From CAYRFF01 sp964436125 (GTDB lineage Bacteria; Bacteroidota; Bacteroidia; Chitinophagales; Saprospiraceae): a DNA stretch of 58,985 nucleotides. How positions within the stretch are numbered: position 1 is the stretch's first letter; each line of letters begins with the position of its first letter. A program made the translations under genes and the position numbers. Shown here one piece after another: positions 8,209 through 18,177 of this stretch. The DNA lies in assembly GCA_964436125.1 (NCBI GenBank), contig CAYTBT010000017.1, positions 1 to 58,985 of the forward strand, given 5' to 3'. Below the pieces are notes generated by a model. That model worked only from the letters and a program-made list of their open reading frames with translations. It had not been told where the DNA came from and did not search any database.

Positions 8209-9381
8209 TTGGAAATAGACTTTACAGACTCTAAAACGGCTTTTAAGCACAAATCAGATAAAGAATTAAGAGAAGTTTACCGATTGTTCAAGTTAATGAA
8301 TTATTCTTGGCTTGTGAACATCGGTAGTTTTCTTATTACCGGTGCCTTGAAATTGAGGCTCCCATTTGTGAAATATCTTGTGAAAAAGACCTTCTTTGAT
8401 CAATTTTGTGGCGGAGTATCGCTTCTCGATAGCCAAGAAACAATTGATAACTTGTATGCACATAATGTGTTGACGATATTGGATTATGGAACTGAACGGA
8501 AGACTACCGAAGAAGAATTCAATAGCGTCAAGGATGAGCTACTGGATGCCCTGGATTTTGCCGCTACAACTAATAGCACTCCGGTGATAGCAGTTAAATT
8601 AACTGCACTGACCTACAATCACCTCCTGGAAAGCAGGACCAAGGGAGCCGAGCTGAGTAAAGAAGAACAAAGCAATTACGAAAAATTTGAAGAGCGTATC
8701 AATGCTATTTGCCAGCGAGCTTATGAAAGGAAAATAGCGGTATTTATCGATGCTGAAGAGACTTGGCTGCAAGGAGCTATCGATGAAATTACAGATGCAA
8801 TGATGCGGAAATACAATAAGGAGCGCATTGTTGTTTATAATACCTATCAAATGTATCGGAAGGATATGCTTGATAATTTGAAACGCGATCATAAAAAGGC
8901 AATGGAAGGAGATTATATCTTAGGTGCAAAAGTGGTGCGTGGCGCATATATGGATAAAGAAAATGAACGGGCTCGTGAAATGGGATATGAATCACCCATA
9001 AACCCGGATAAGCCTTCTACTGATAAGATGTATAATGATGCTATGCGTTATTGCGTGAAACATTATAAAACGATAGCGAGTTGTTGTGCTACGCATAATA
9101 GAAAGAGTTCATTGTTATATGCGCAACTGATTGATGAACAAGATGTTCCCAATAACCACCTACACTTAAACTTTGCTCAATTATACGGGATGTCCGACAT
9201 CATTACTTTTAATCTTGCTCCCCTTGGATATAATGTTGCCAAGTATCTGCCTTACGGAAAAGTGCGTGAAGTGATTCCTTATCTCGTCCGTCGTGCACAG
9301 GAAAATACTTCAGTTACCGGTGATATGAGCAGAGAACTGGGATTTGTGTACGAAGAGATGAAAAGGAGAGGGCTGTTGTAG
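8209..9381 (+). CDS. Proline dehydrogenase
   Basis: Oxidises L-proline to pyrroline-5-carboxylate with FAD, feeding electrons to the respiratory chain. The 390-residue product shows family landmarks in order: AVKLTAL, DAEETWLQ, VVYNTYQMY, GAKVVRGAYMDKE, CATHNRKS, FAQLYGMSD and YLPYGKVREVIPYLVRRAQE. The only start upstream of the conserved N-terminus is TTG 8209, because an in-frame TGA lies at 8203; the next ATG would remove about 30 conserved residues (FTDSKTAFKHKSDKELREVY). It is a monofunctional enzyme, not a PutA fusion. It stands alone on the plus strand. Confidence 0.93.
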   Translation: MEIDFTDSKTAFKHKSDKELREVYRLFKLMNYSWLVNIGSFLITGALKLRLPFVKYLVKKTFFDQFCGGVSLLDSQETIDNLYAHNVLTILDYGTERKTTEEEFNSVKDELLDALDFAATTNSTPVIAVKLTALTYNHLLESRTKGAELSKEEQSNYEKFEERINAICQRAYERKIAVFIDAEETWLQGAIDEITDAMMRKYNKERIVVYNTYQMYRKDMLDNLKRDHKKAMEGDYILGAKVVRGAYMDKENERAREMGYESPINPDKPSTDKMYNDAMRYCVKHYKTIASCCATHNRKSSLLYAQLIDEQDVPNNHLHLNFAQLYGMSDIITFNLAPLGYNVAKYLPYGKVREVIPYLVRRAQENTSVTGDMSRELGFVYEEMKRRGLL

Positions 9382-9706
9382 ATAATGAGCAATGAGCAAT
9401 GAACAATGAGCAATTAACAATGGGTGATGAATTATGGATTATGAATTTTCAATAAATCAAGTAACAAAATCATTTACCGCAGTCAGCCAATGGCTAACGA
9501 CTGCCCTGACTCACGACTAGCGACTGTGTCGAAGCCACTTACGACTCCGCCGTAGGCGGCTCAACTCTTCAACTAAATCATATAACGTAATCAGCCAATG
9601 GCCAATGGCTAAAAGCTAATGGCCAATGGCAATGAGGAATAAATAATTAACCAAAAGGAGCAATGTTAATTCCCTTCGGCAATTAATTGAAATCGACTGC
9701 CATAAG
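9382..9706. repeat. Intergenic mosaic of short degenerate repeats
   Basis: The stretch opens with five degenerate copies of CAATGAGCAATGA-like units (9386-9425). Two CAGCCAATGGC clusters follow (about 9484 and 9596-9640, the second with tandem CAATGGC/TAATGGC units). Between them lies a CCGCC/GGCGG hairpin (9547-9559) and a 16-bp reverse-complement match to 131-146. No gene is supported here. It separates the convergent proline dehydrogenase and DUF285 protein genes. Confidence 0.6.
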
Positions 9707-12382
9707 CTACCTCACTAGCATAATCGGTTTACCTTTAATGATGATCTTATGCGATGAACGATCAATTATCTGCACATAATACACTCCCGCCGGGTAATCA
9801 TACAGGTTTACACGATGCACATTGTGTTTTTTCAGGATAGGGTCTCCGAGGAGGTTGAAGATTGTTACCGTGTAATTTTTATGCTGTGATGCCTTAATGT
9901 ATAGAAAGTTATGGGCAGGATTGGGGTACAATTCAATTTGATTGAAAGCAACGTGTTTCTGAGCAGTTGATTGACAATCTTCTGCTTTGCTATCACCATA
10001 AATGTGCCATCCCATATCATTTAATAAGGTTTCTCTGGCATCTTGACTATTGCAATATTTTAATCCTATTGCACCCATAACAACACTATTAGAAATATCT
10101 GGATTATTTTTCCAGTCAATCAGGGTTGAATCATAATTGAGAATACTCATCCCACAGTTATCCAACATTCCTTCAGCTAATATAAGTAAATGTAAATTCC
10201 ACTCTCCCAGCGGTTGGTTGAAATGGGTAGCCTCACTGAACATATATTTGGCATTTTTTACTGAACTTACATTCCAGTCACTCAAATCTTGATTGAACAT
10301 TGATGCTTCTCTAAACATACTACTCATATCATACACCTGTGAAACCTCCCATTTCTCAATATCTTGATTAAATGCAGATGCATTCTGAAACATTCCTTTC
10401 AATGAATGGACCTTAGAAATATCCCAGTCACTTATATCTTGGTTAAAATTACTTGCCCGTCGAAACATATAAATCATATCGTCAACATTACTTACATCCC
10501 AGTTCCCGATATCCTGATTGAAGGCTGAGGCTACTCTGAACATAGAATTCATATCAGTGACATTGCTTACATCCCAATCCCCAATATCCTGATTAAAAAT
10601 TGAAGCTCCGGAAAACATAAACTGCATATCAGTGACATTGCTTACATCCCATTTACCTATATCCTGGTTAAAGCTTGAGGCCCCATTAAACATATAGCTC
10701 ATATCCTTAACATTTCCCACATCCCAGCTTCCAATGTCTTTATTAAATTCTGGAGCTAATCTAAACATTGCCTTCATATTGATGACGCTGGAGACATCCC
10801 AGTTCCCGATATCTTGATTGAATGCCAAGGCACCATAAAACATCCAACCCATATTCTGTACCTGAGACACATCCCAACTCCCTATATCCTGGTTGAATGA
10901 AGTAGCTCTTGCAAACATGTAATTCATATCATTAACACTAGACAAATCCCAATTGCTTATATTTTGATTAAAATCGGAAGCGTTATTAAACATCCCACCC
11001 ATGTCGATAACACTTGACACATCCCAGCTACCTATATCTTGATTGAAATTAGAAGCCCCGAGAAACATTCGCTGCATTTTAACTACATTGGAGACGTCCC
11101 AGTTATTCAGTTCTTGATTGAAATTCCTTGCCCCTGCAAACATTTCTCTCATTTTTTTTACAGAAGACACGTTCCAGCTGCTTATGTCCTGGTTGAAGTT
11201 GTAGGCATTGTTAAACATTCTAGACATATCAATTACATTGGACACATCCCAGGTACTAATGTCCCCGTTAAAACGTTCTGCTTTACTAAACATCTCGCTC
11301 ATATTGGTAACATTGGAGACTTTCCATTCACTCAGGTTTTGGTTAAAATTTTCTGCTCCGCAGAACATCCGTTCCATGTTGACAACATTGGAAACGTCCC
11401 AATTACTTATATCTCCATTGAAGGAGTTGAATCTGTATTCACGAGAATAAACTCCAAACATGCCGTGCATGTCCACTACATTACTTACGTCCCATTTATT
11501 TAAAGATTGATTAAATTTTATGGCATCACTGAACATTCTCCCCATATCAGTGACATTTGATACGTTCCAATTGCTTATATCTCCATTAAAAGAAATAGCA
11601 CCTGCAAACATGTAACTCATATCAGTAACACTTGATACATCCCAAGTACTTATATCTCCATTAAAAGAAATAGCACCTGCAAACATATAACTCATATCGG
11701 TAACACTGGAGACATCCCAATTGCTTAAATCTTGGTTGAAGTGTATTGCTGCAATTGGGTTATAATCAAAAAACTCATAAGTTCCAAACATAGCGGACAT
11801 ATCGGTAACATTGGAGACATCCCAGGTATTGATTTCTCCATTAAATAATCTAGCTCCCCTAAACATACCACTCATATCGGTAATATTGGAGACATCCCAG
11901 TTGCCGATATCACCATTGAAGGACCTTGTTCCTGCAAACATCTCAGTCATATCAGTGGCCTTACTAAGGTCAGGACTGTCGGTTGCTTTATATTCAAGTT
12001 TTATACAGCCTTTAAATGCACTGTTAAAAGTTAACCAATGAATATCTCCCCATTGATCAATGGATATTATCTTTTTCCTATCACCTGAATTGTTAAAGTA
12101 TATCGCAGGAAATTGTCCGCGGATTCTTACAGTGTATATCCCTTGAGCACCATAATCATGTGTAATGTCTCCGCTTACTCCTTCATCCTCATAAATCCCG
12201 TCGTTATTCCAGTCCACATCATAATTATACACGTAATCCGGGTGTGTGGGAATTGTGATTGTAGTACCTAATGGGTGTTCTAAGTTGGAGGTGGTCCAGG
12301 TTGTAATAAATGGTTCTTGCGAATAAATCACTGAAAAGGAAAGGAAGAAAATCGCTAGTGCTAATTGTAGAATATTTTTCAT
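9707..12382 (-). CDS. BspA-like DUF285-repeat surface protein with T9SS sorting domain
   Basis: The 891-residue product starts with a signal peptide (MKNILQLALAIFFLSFSVIYS; the ATG at 12382 is preferred over 12391). A short PKD-like segment follows, then about 22-24 tandem repeats of roughly 25 residues with the core FNQDIGNWDVSNVTDMSYMF, the DUF285/BspA leucine-rich-repeat-like family known from Mycoplasma, Helicobacter and marine Bacteroidota surface proteins. The end (IELYPNPAHNFLYIK, YYVQIIDRS) is a type A T9SS sorting domain, so the protein is expected to be displayed at the cell surface; adhesion is the likely but unproven role. Adjacent repeats are so similar at DNA level (for example 11574-11644 against 11649-11719) that copy-number change by recombination is plausible. 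Confidence 0.9.
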   Translation of the reverse strand: MKNILQLALAIFFLSFSVIYSQEPFITTWTTSNLEHPLGTTITIPTHPDYVYNYDVDWNNDGIYEDEGVSGDITHDYGAQGIYTVRIRGQFPAIYFNNSGDRKKIISIDQWGDIHWLTFNSAFKGCIKLEYKATDSPDLSKATDMTEMFAGTRSFNGDIGNWDVSNITDMSGMFRGARLFNGEINTWDVSNVTDMSAMFGTYEFFDYNPIAAIHFNQDLSNWDVSSVTDMSYMFAGAISFNGDISTWDVSSVTDMSYMFAGAISFNGDISNWNVSNVTDMGRMFSDAIKFNQSLNKWDVSNVVDMHGMFGVYSREYRFNSFNGDISNWDVSNVVNMERMFCGAENFNQNLSEWKVSNVTNMSEMFSKAERFNGDISTWDVSNVIDMSRMFNNAYNFNQDISSWNVSSVKKMREMFAGARNFNQELNNWDVSNVVKMQRMFLGASNFNQDIGSWDVSSVIDMGGMFNNASDFNQNISNWDLSSVNDMNYMFARATSFNQDIGSWDVSQVQNMGWMFYGALAFNQDIGNWDVSSVINMKAMFRLAPEFNKDIGSWDVGNVKDMSYMFNGASSFNQDIGKWDVSNVTDMQFMFSGASIFNQDIGDWDVSNVTDMNSMFRVASAFNQDIGNWDVSNVDDMIYMFRRASNFNQDISDWDISKVHSLKGMFQNASAFNQDIEKWEVSQVYDMSSMFREASMFNQDLSDWNVSSVKNAKYMFSEATHFNQPLGEWNLHLLILAEGMLDNCGMSILNYDSTLIDWKNNPDISNSVVMGAIGLKYCNSQDARETLLNDMGWHIYGDSKAEDCQSTAQKHVAFNQIELYPNPAHNFLYIKASQHKNYTVTIFNLLGDPILKKHNVHRVNLYDYPAGVYYVQIIDRSSHKIIIKGKPIMLVR

Positions 12383-12833
12383 TTTACCCAAAGTTTCATT
12401 AAAAATGCGCTTTGTGTTAAAACGAATATAAACTGTGAAATGCTGTTTCTGATAGAATTTTCACCGTTTCAACATAGCATTATTTAAAAAATGCTCAAAA
12501 AGAAATTCAAGGTCAAAAGCAGGTTTTACCCTAAAAGACCTGATCAAGACTTTAACTGCTGATATAGTAATAAACTCGAGTATACAACAAGGTTGTGAAT
12601 ATAAAACCATTAAGGCATTAATGGGCATGAAAGTAGAGTAGTGGATACACTGTAGGGAGTTACCTGTGCTGCAACAAGTCACAACTTGCTATGAATCACG
12701 AGTCACATCGTATAATCTTCAGCATTAAGGTAGGGAAAATTTGCCATCGTGCGCCCCTTTCCCCTCAAAGGGGACTGCCAACGCTGCAACAAGTCACAAA
12801 ATTACGAATCACGAGTCACGAGTCACGAATCAC
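12383..12833. other. Intergenic region with direct repeats
   Basis: About 450 bp without a supported gene. Two copies of GCTGCAACAAGTCACAA (12668-12684 and 12783-12799) are each followed by AATCACGAGTCAC words, tandemly repeated at 12804-12833 immediately before the thiolase stop codon. A CCCCTTTCCCCTCAAAGGGG hairpin-like stretch lies near 12756-12775. A 73-codon frame on the minus strand (12461-12682) has no recognisable features. Confidence 0.5.
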
Positions 12834-14003
12834 CTACAACATTTCATAAATTCCGGCAATCCCTTGACCACCACCGATACAAGCAGTGACGAGACCGTAT
12901 TTACCACTACGTTTCTTCAATTCATTGATGATCTGTGTGCTGAGCTTCGCTCCGGTACAACCAAGAGGGTGACCGAGTGCAATTGCACCACCATTGATAT
13001 TCACGATGTCCGGATTCAAGCCCAATTCCCTTATTACGGCTACAGACTGCGCTGCGAATGCCTCATTTAATTCGATAAGGTCAATATCATCAAGTGTTAA
13101 GCCTGCTTGCTTCAGTGCCTTGGGGACGGCATAACGCGGCCCGATTCCCATGTATAAGGGATCGACACCTGCTACAGAACAGGAAATAAGTTTTGCAATA
13201 GGTTCTATGTTCAATTCTTTTACGAGCCTTTCACTCATGACCATTGTAAACGCGGCACCATCAGATGTCTGGGAGGAATTACCCGCGGTCACAGTACCAT
13301 TTCTCGCAAATACCGGTCGGAGCTTAGCGAGCACTTCCATATTGGTATTGGGGCGTATCCCTTCATCTTTATTCATGATGAAAGTATCTGATTTTTTCTC
13401 GTCGTTTTCAACCCACACACGCTCTACCTCAATGGGGACAATATCTTCTTTGAAACGCTCTGTTGCTTGTGCTTTTGCAGCTCGTTGATGTGACCTTACG
13501 GCAAATTCATCCTGGTCTTCACGCGTCACATTGTACTTCTTAGAAACAGCTTCGGCGGTGAGTCCCATACCGATGACGTAGTCCGGTGTTTCCTTGGCTA
13601 CGTGGTAATTGGGGGCGAGTTTATAACCGGTCATCGGAATCATACTCATACTTTCCGCACCACCGGCAATATAGCATTCACCCATGCCGGCATTAATTTT
13701 ACCTACTGCCATGGCGATAGTCTCAAGTCCCGATCCGCAGTAGCGATTTACCGTTACTCCCGGCGTTTTTTCACCTATAGCACTCAATGCGATACGCCTT
13801 CCTATCTGAAGACCTTGTTCGCCCTCGGGATTGGCACAGCCGACAAGAACATCATCAATGAGTTCCTTATCGACATTAGGTACGCTTTTCATAAGATGAT
13901 CGATGACCTGAAGGGCAATATCATCAGAGCGCATATTCTTAAAACTTCCTTTATGTGCTTTTCCTACGGCGGAACGATATGTTTTTACGATATAAGCTTC
14001 CAT
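12834..14003 (-). CDS. fadA: Acetyl-CoA C-acyltransferase (thiolase)
   Basis: Catalyses the thiolytic cleavage of 3-ketoacyl-CoA in beta-oxidation. Catalytic residues are visible: the acyl-accepting Cys in NRYCGSGLETIA, the NEAFAAQ motif, His in GGAIALGHPLGCTGA and the second Cys in TACIGGGQG. Length (389) is normal. It follows the bifunctional dehydrogenase/hydratase gene by 21 bp on the same strand, so the two form a FadN-FadA-type operon. Confidence 0.94.
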   Translation of the reverse strand: MEAYIVKTYRSAVGKAHKGSFKNMRSDDIALQVIDHLMKSVPNVDKELIDDVLVGCANPEGEQGLQIGRRIALSAIGEKTPGVTVNRYCGSGLETIAMAVGKINAGMGECYIAGGAESMSMIPMTGYKLAPNYHVAKETPDYVIGMGLTAEAVSKKYNVTREDQDEFAVRSHQRAAKAQATERFKEDIVPIEVERVWVENDEKKSDTFIMNKDEGIRPNTNMEVLAKLRPVFARNGTVTAGNSSQTSDGAAFTMVMSERLVKELNIEPIAKLISCSVAGVDPLYMGIGPRYAVPKALKQAGLTLDDIDLIELNEAFAAQSVAVIRELGLNPDIVNINGGAIALGHPLGCTGAKLSTQIINELKKRSGKYGLVTACIGGGQGIAGIYEML

Positions 14004-14024
14004 ATTTATCTATGTATATCTATT

Positions 14025-16406
14025 TTAATTTCTTAATGGTTTATTATTCTCGAGCATGTACTGAATCCTCTCCAGTGTCTTCTGCTCACCGCAGAGACTG
14101 AGGAAAGCCTCTCTCTCGAGATCGAGGAGATATTTTTCCGATACTTTTTGCTCGCCTGTGAGGTCGCCACCGCACATTACCCAGGCAATTTTCCTAGCAA
14201 TCTTAATGTCGTGCTCTGACGCATAACCCGCTTGTAAAAGTGAATTGGCGGCTACATAAAGATGTCCTAGTCCGGCTCTTCCCAGTACTCTTACATCTTC
14301 TCGTACGCTAGGCATGACATAAGCTTCAGCAAGTTCAATAACCTTATCTTTGGCTTCGCTGATATTTCTCACTTGATTCATCACGAGAGTATCCTTGGAG
14401 TTCAGATAGTTTAAACCGAATGCCTTATATGCAGAATCTGCGACCATTGCCTGTGCAATCGTCTTGAAATTGTGTTGTAAAACAGGCATTTGTATGTCGC
14501 CTTCCCGGAAAGCATCGGATGTCCTTAGGGCAAATTCCTTGGTACCGCCACCGCCTGGCAACAATCCCACACCGAATTCCACAAGACCGATATACGATTC
14601 AGCTGCTGCCATCACGGCATCGGCATGCATGGATATCTCACACCCACCACCGAATACATAGCCTTGCGTAGCAACCACAACGGGAATTTTACTGTATCGG
14701 ACACGCATCGTCGCATCTTGAAATAACTTGACCGCCATATTTAATTGGTCCCATTCCTGCTGGAAGGCCATCATGCCTATGAGCATGAGATTGGCACCGA
14801 CAGTGAAGTTCTTTGCCTCATTTCCGATAACAAGTCCCGTCCATTCACCATCTTCAGCAATAGCTATCGATTCCTGAATACCACGGAGGATGCCCTCACC
14901 GATTGCATTGGACTTGGAACGGAATTCCAGGCATAAGACTCCATCTCCTATATCGTGGAGAATAACTTCATCATTTTTATATACAGGTTCATTTTCCCTG
15001 AATGCGTCAAGTTGAATCACATCGTCCATACCGGGAATAGATTCATATTCACCTGAATCCGGATTGTAACATTTTCTTATACCGTTTTCATAAGTATAAA
15101 ATTGCCTAATGCCTTTGTCAAGCATCTCTTTTACCCACGAGGCTACCTCAAATCCATCTTTGGCAGCTGATTCGATTCCGTTCTCTACACCGACGATATC
15201 CCAGTATTCAAATGCGCCAAAATCCCATCCGAAGCCTGCTTTTACGGCATTGTCTATGCCATAAGGTGCATCGGCGATTTCCGGTATTCGATGAGAAACG
15301 TAGGCAAATAATGCATTGAGTGATCTACGGATCAATTCACCACCTTTGTCTTCTGCCTTATATAATGCTTTAATCCGCTTCTTAGGATTATCAATCTGTT
15401 TACTCGTCTGTAAAGACTGTAATTTTTCCCTTTGTTTCTCTTCGTATTCCTGCGTCTGCAGATTGAGCTCGAGGATAATCGATTTTCCGTTCTCATCTTT
15501 CTTGTCGAGTTTTTTGTAAAAACCCTGACCGGATTTGTTGCCGTAAAATTCATTGTCGATAAGGAAATTGAGATAATCCGGCACTTCAAGCGTCTGAACT
15601 TGCTTGTCATCGGGGCAATTCTGCTTCACCCCTTGTATAACTTTCATCGCGGTGTCAAGTCCGACGAGATCACCGAGACGGAAAGTGCCGGTCTTTGGTC
15701 GCGATAGGGCAGGACCGGTAAGTTTGTCCACGGTATTTGGGCGCAAGCCAAGCTCTTCTGCGAGTTGATAAATATGTCCCATGGTGTAAACGCCGACGCG
15801 ATTGGCGATAAATGCCGGCGTATCCTTGGCACGGACGGTTTCTTTACCGAGTATCCTATCGCCGAATCTCATGAATGTCTCAATCATCTCGGGATCGGTA
15901 TCCGCCGTGGGAATAATCTCCAGCAAACGGAGGTATCGTGGCGGATTGAAGAAATGCGTTCCCATAAAGTGCTTTTTGAAGTCTTCGGAACGTCCTTCAG
16001 TCATCAAATGAATGGGAATACCGGAGGTATTGGAAGTGACATAGCTGCCTTCCTTCCGGTGTTGCTCCACCTGTTCAAATATCTTTTTCTTGATGTCAAG
16101 CCGCTCGACAACAACCTCAATTATCCAGTCGCAGTCTGCAATCTTATGCATATCGTCGGTGAAATTGCCGATTTTAACTTTTTGCGCAAGCTTATTGTCA
16201 AAGAAAGGTGCGGGTTTACTCTTTATGGCTTTTTTTAATGCAACTTCCGCAAATTTATTTCTCTCGCCGGCCGGGGCATCATCTGCAGTTCCCGGTGGAA
16301 CCATATCCATCATAAGGACATCCAATCCGGCATTGATCAGGTGTGCTGCTATTCCGCTTCCCATAATTCCTGACCCGAGCACAGCTACTTTTTTTATCTT
16401 ATTCAT
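14025..16406 (-). CDS. fadN: 3-hydroxyacyl-CoA dehydrogenase / enoyl-CoA hydratase (FadN type)
   Basis: Bifunctional beta-oxidation enzyme of 793 residues. The NAD-binding Rossmann motif is at the N-terminus (VAVLGSGIMGSGIAAHL), followed by the HCDH domains (HFFNPPRYLRLLEI, NRVGVY), and the crotonase fold is in the C-terminal third (VVVATQGYVFGGGCEISMHAD, LVEFGVGLLPGGGGTKE). Dehydrogenase first and hydratase last is the FadN order, opposite to E. coli FadB. It leads the two-gene operon with the thiolase and is divergent from exbB. Confidence 0.93.
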   Translation of the reverse strand: MNKIKKVAVLGSGIMGSGIAAHLINAGLDVLMMDMVPPGTADDAPAGERNKFAEVALKKAIKSKPAPFFDNKLAQKVKIGNFTDDMHKIADCDWIIEVVVERLDIKKKIFEQVEQHRKEGSYVTSNTSGIPIHLMTEGRSEDFKKHFMGTHFFNPPRYLRLLEIIPTADTDPEMIETFMRFGDRILGKETVRAKDTPAFIANRVGVYTMGHIYQLAEELGLRPNTVDKLTGPALSRPKTGTFRLGDLVGLDTAMKVIQGVKQNCPDDKQVQTLEVPDYLNFLIDNEFYGNKSGQGFYKKLDKKDENGKSIILELNLQTQEYEEKQREKLQSLQTSKQIDNPKKRIKALYKAEDKGGELIRRSLNALFAYVSHRIPEIADAPYGIDNAVKAGFGWDFGAFEYWDIVGVENGIESAAKDGFEVASWVKEMLDKGIRQFYTYENGIRKCYNPDSGEYESIPGMDDVIQLDAFRENEPVYKNDEVILHDIGDGVLCLEFRSKSNAIGEGILRGIQESIAIAEDGEWTGLVIGNEAKNFTVGANLMLIGMMAFQQEWDQLNMAVKLFQDATMRVRYSKIPVVVATQGYVFGGGCEISMHADAVMAAAESYIGLVEFGVGLLPGGGGTKEFALRTSDAFREGDIQMPVLQHNFKTIAQAMVADSAYKAFGLNYLNSKDTLVMNQVRNISEAKDKVIELAEAYVMPSVREDVRVLGRAGLGHLYVAANSLLQAGYASEHDIKIARKIAWVMCGGDLTGEQKVSEKYLLDLEREAFLSLCGEQKTLERIQYMLENNKPLRN

Positions 16407-16493
16407 GTGTCAATTATTAAATCGTTCTAGCTATCGTTGTACAAAATATTTCATCTTCAGATTAATAATATTTTTAATATGTGTAAAATATAT

Positions 16494-16501
16494 TATCTTT
16501 G
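16494..16501 (+). promoter_or_regulatory. Candidate -7 promoter element for exbB operon
   Basis: TATCTTTG matches the Bacteroidota sigma-A -7 consensus TAnnTTTG. It lies 88 bp ahead of the exbB start in the gap between the divergent fadN and exbB genes. The -33 element is not clear. Confidence 0.5.
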
Positions 16502-16588
16502 ACAGACGATAGTATATATGAAAAACACCAATGTTATCGTTAGTGTGAGTATATTTAATAAATGTAAATCAAGAAAAAAGTTTAATTC

Positions 16589-17296
16589 ATGAGTTTCATT
16601 CCTCAATACCTCTTTTTATTTCAAGATCCTGTACAGGATACTACAGGAGTTCAAACAGAAATAGTCAAGCAAAGTTTTCTCGATGTTATTCTTCAGAGTG
16701 GACCCATCGGAATTGCTATCATAGCATTCATTATCATCCTAAGCATCATAGGTGCTTCCATATTTATTGAGCGATATCTCACAATAAAACGCGCTGGAAA
16801 AACAGACGAGAGTTTTATGCAGAATATCAGGATGAATGTACAAGCCGGGAATATCAATGCCGCCAAGTCTTTATGCCAGAATACCGATTCTCCGATGGCT
16901 CGGATGGTTGAAAAGGGACTAGAGCGCATAGGAAAGCCCCTCCGCGACATCAATGCATCGATAGAAAATATCGGTAATCTCGAGGTATTCAAGCTGGAGA
17001 AAAATTTATCTACACTTGCTTCTATTGCCGGAGCAGCGCCTATGCTTGGATTCTTCGGTACGGTTACAGGAATGATTGTAGCCTTTTATAACATGGCCAA
17101 GGAGCAAGTTGTAACACCTGAAATTCTTGCAGGTGGTATCTATCAAGCATTATTGACGACGGCCTTTGGATTATTTGTAGGAATCCTTGCCTTTATCGGA
17201 TATAACTTCCTGGTGTCAAGTGTAGATAAAGTGGTATTTAAGATGGAAAGGACAGCTACGGAGTTTATGGATTTACTACAAGAACCGTCAAATTAA
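16589..17296 (+). CDS. exbB: MotA/TolQ/ExbB proton channel family protein
   Basis: Inner-membrane proton channel subunit that powers TonB-dependent outer-membrane transport. The 235-residue product has three membrane segments (about 37-58, 147-170 and 190-212) and the conserved stretch STLASIAGAAPMLGFFGTVTGMI between cytoplasmic domain and TM2. Directly followed by two exbD genes and tonB, which settles the assignment to the TonB system over TolQ or MotA. Confidence 0.93.
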   Translation: MSFIPQYLFLFQDPVQDTTGVQTEIVKQSFLDVILQSGPIGIAIIAFIIILSIIGASIFIERYLTIKRAGKTDESFMQNIRMNVQAGNINAAKSLCQNTDSPMARMVEKGLERIGKPLRDINASIENIGNLEVFKLEKNLSTLASIAGAAPMLGFFGTVTGMIVAFYNMAKEQVVTPEILAGGIYQALLTTAFGLFVGILAFIGYNFLVSSVDKVVFKMERTATEFMDLLQEPSN

Positions 17297-17339
17297 TTTG
17301 AGATACAGTAATATAGAATTGCTGAGATAAAGTACAATT

Positions 17340-17738
17340 ATGGGATTGAAGAAAAGAAATAAAGTCAATGCAGAGTTTAATATGTCGTCTCTGACGGATA
17401 TTATCTTCCTTTTATTGATTTTTTTCATGTTGACATCTTCAATGGTACATATTTCCGTGGATCTTCCGGAAGCCGATGCGAGGACAATTGCCTCCTCAAC
17501 GGTCACCGTGACTATCGCTGAGGATGGAAGTTATAAATTGAATGGACGCGTTGTACCATTAAATGAACTTCAAGAGAAAATATACGCAAAGATAGCCGCA
17601 GAAGATAAGAAAGAAGATGCGACAATAACGATAGCAGCAGGACGGAATTTGCCATGGGAGAAAGTTACAGATATTATGCGCATTGCCAATGCCCTCAAGG
17701 TAAAGGCAATTATCGCAACTCAACCGACACGACAATAA
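17340..17738 (+). CDS. exbD: ExbD/TolR family biopolymer transport protein (first copy)
   Basis: The 132-residue product starts MGLKKRNKVNAEFNMSSLTD and has one membrane segment (IIFLLLIFFMLTSSM) whose Asp (in LTDI) is the proton-carrying residue of the family. The rest is a periplasmic TolR-like domain. It lies 43 bp after exbB. The first ~40 residues are nearly identical to the second exbD, pointing to a gene duplication with diverged periplasmic domains. Confidence 0.92.
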   Translation: MGLKKRNKVNAEFNMSSLTDIIFLLLIFFMLTSSMVHISVDLPEADARTIASSTVTVTIAEDGSYKLNGRVVPLNELQEKIYAKIAAEDKKEDATITIAAGRNLPWEKVTDIMRIANALKVKAIIATQPTRQ

Positions 17739-17750
17739 AGATCTATTAAA

Positions 17751-18149
17751 ATGGGATTGAAGAAAAGGACAAGAGTGAAAGCTGAATTTAATATGTCATC
17801 CTTGACAGATATTATCTTCTTATTACTGATTTTCTTTATGCTTACATCGTCAATTGTGATTCCCAATGCCTTGAATCTCCGCTTGCCTTCGAGTTCGCAT
17901 TCTGCTAGCTCTGCTTCTCAGGTAAGCACGGTACGCATACTGAGTAATGGTTCTATACGTTATAATAACAGGAGTGTCAATATCGAAGGGTTGAATCAGA
18001 GATTCAGCAGATTAGCGGCAAGTCGAGGAGAGAAAGCAACAGTGAAGATTTCACCGGATGGCGATGCCCCGACACAGTATGTTATAATGGTCATGGATGC
18101 CGCCAGAAAGAATAAAGTGAACGCGATACTTGATACACCGGAAAATTAA
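17751..18149 (+). CDS. exbD: ExbD/TolR family biopolymer transport protein (second copy)
   Basis: Same length (132) and same N-terminal motif (MGLKKRTRVKAEFNMSSLTD, IIFLLLIFFMLTSS) as the gene 12 bp upstream, while the periplasmic part differs strongly and has a Ser-rich linker (SSSHSASSASQ). Two ExbD paralogs in one operon are common in Bacteroidota and may build a mixed dimer in the ExbB pentamer; that last point is inference. Confidence 0.92.
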   Translation: MGLKKRTRVKAEFNMSSLTDIIFLLLIFFMLTSSIVIPNALNLRLPSSSHSASSASQVSTVRILSNGSIRYNNRSVNIEGLNQRFSRLAASRGEKATVKISPDGDAPTQYVIMVMDAARKNKVNAILDTPEN

Positions 18150-18177
18150 TTGACTTAGCTATTAATAAGTCAGCATT

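Noticed and set aside
9386..9425. Tandem CAATGAGCAATGA units as a phase-variation tract
   Set aside because: They lie behind the proline dehydrogenase stop codon and not at a start codon or promoter, so a switching role is not supported.
9707..12382. Regularly spaced ~75-bp repeats that could suggest a CRISPR array
   Set aside because: The repeats are in frame, encode the DUF285 unit, vary at most positions, and have no spacers; no cas genes are near.
12461..12682. A 73-codon frame on the minus strand
   Set aside because: No similarity by eye, no supporting start context, and it overlaps a repeat-rich intergenic stretch.
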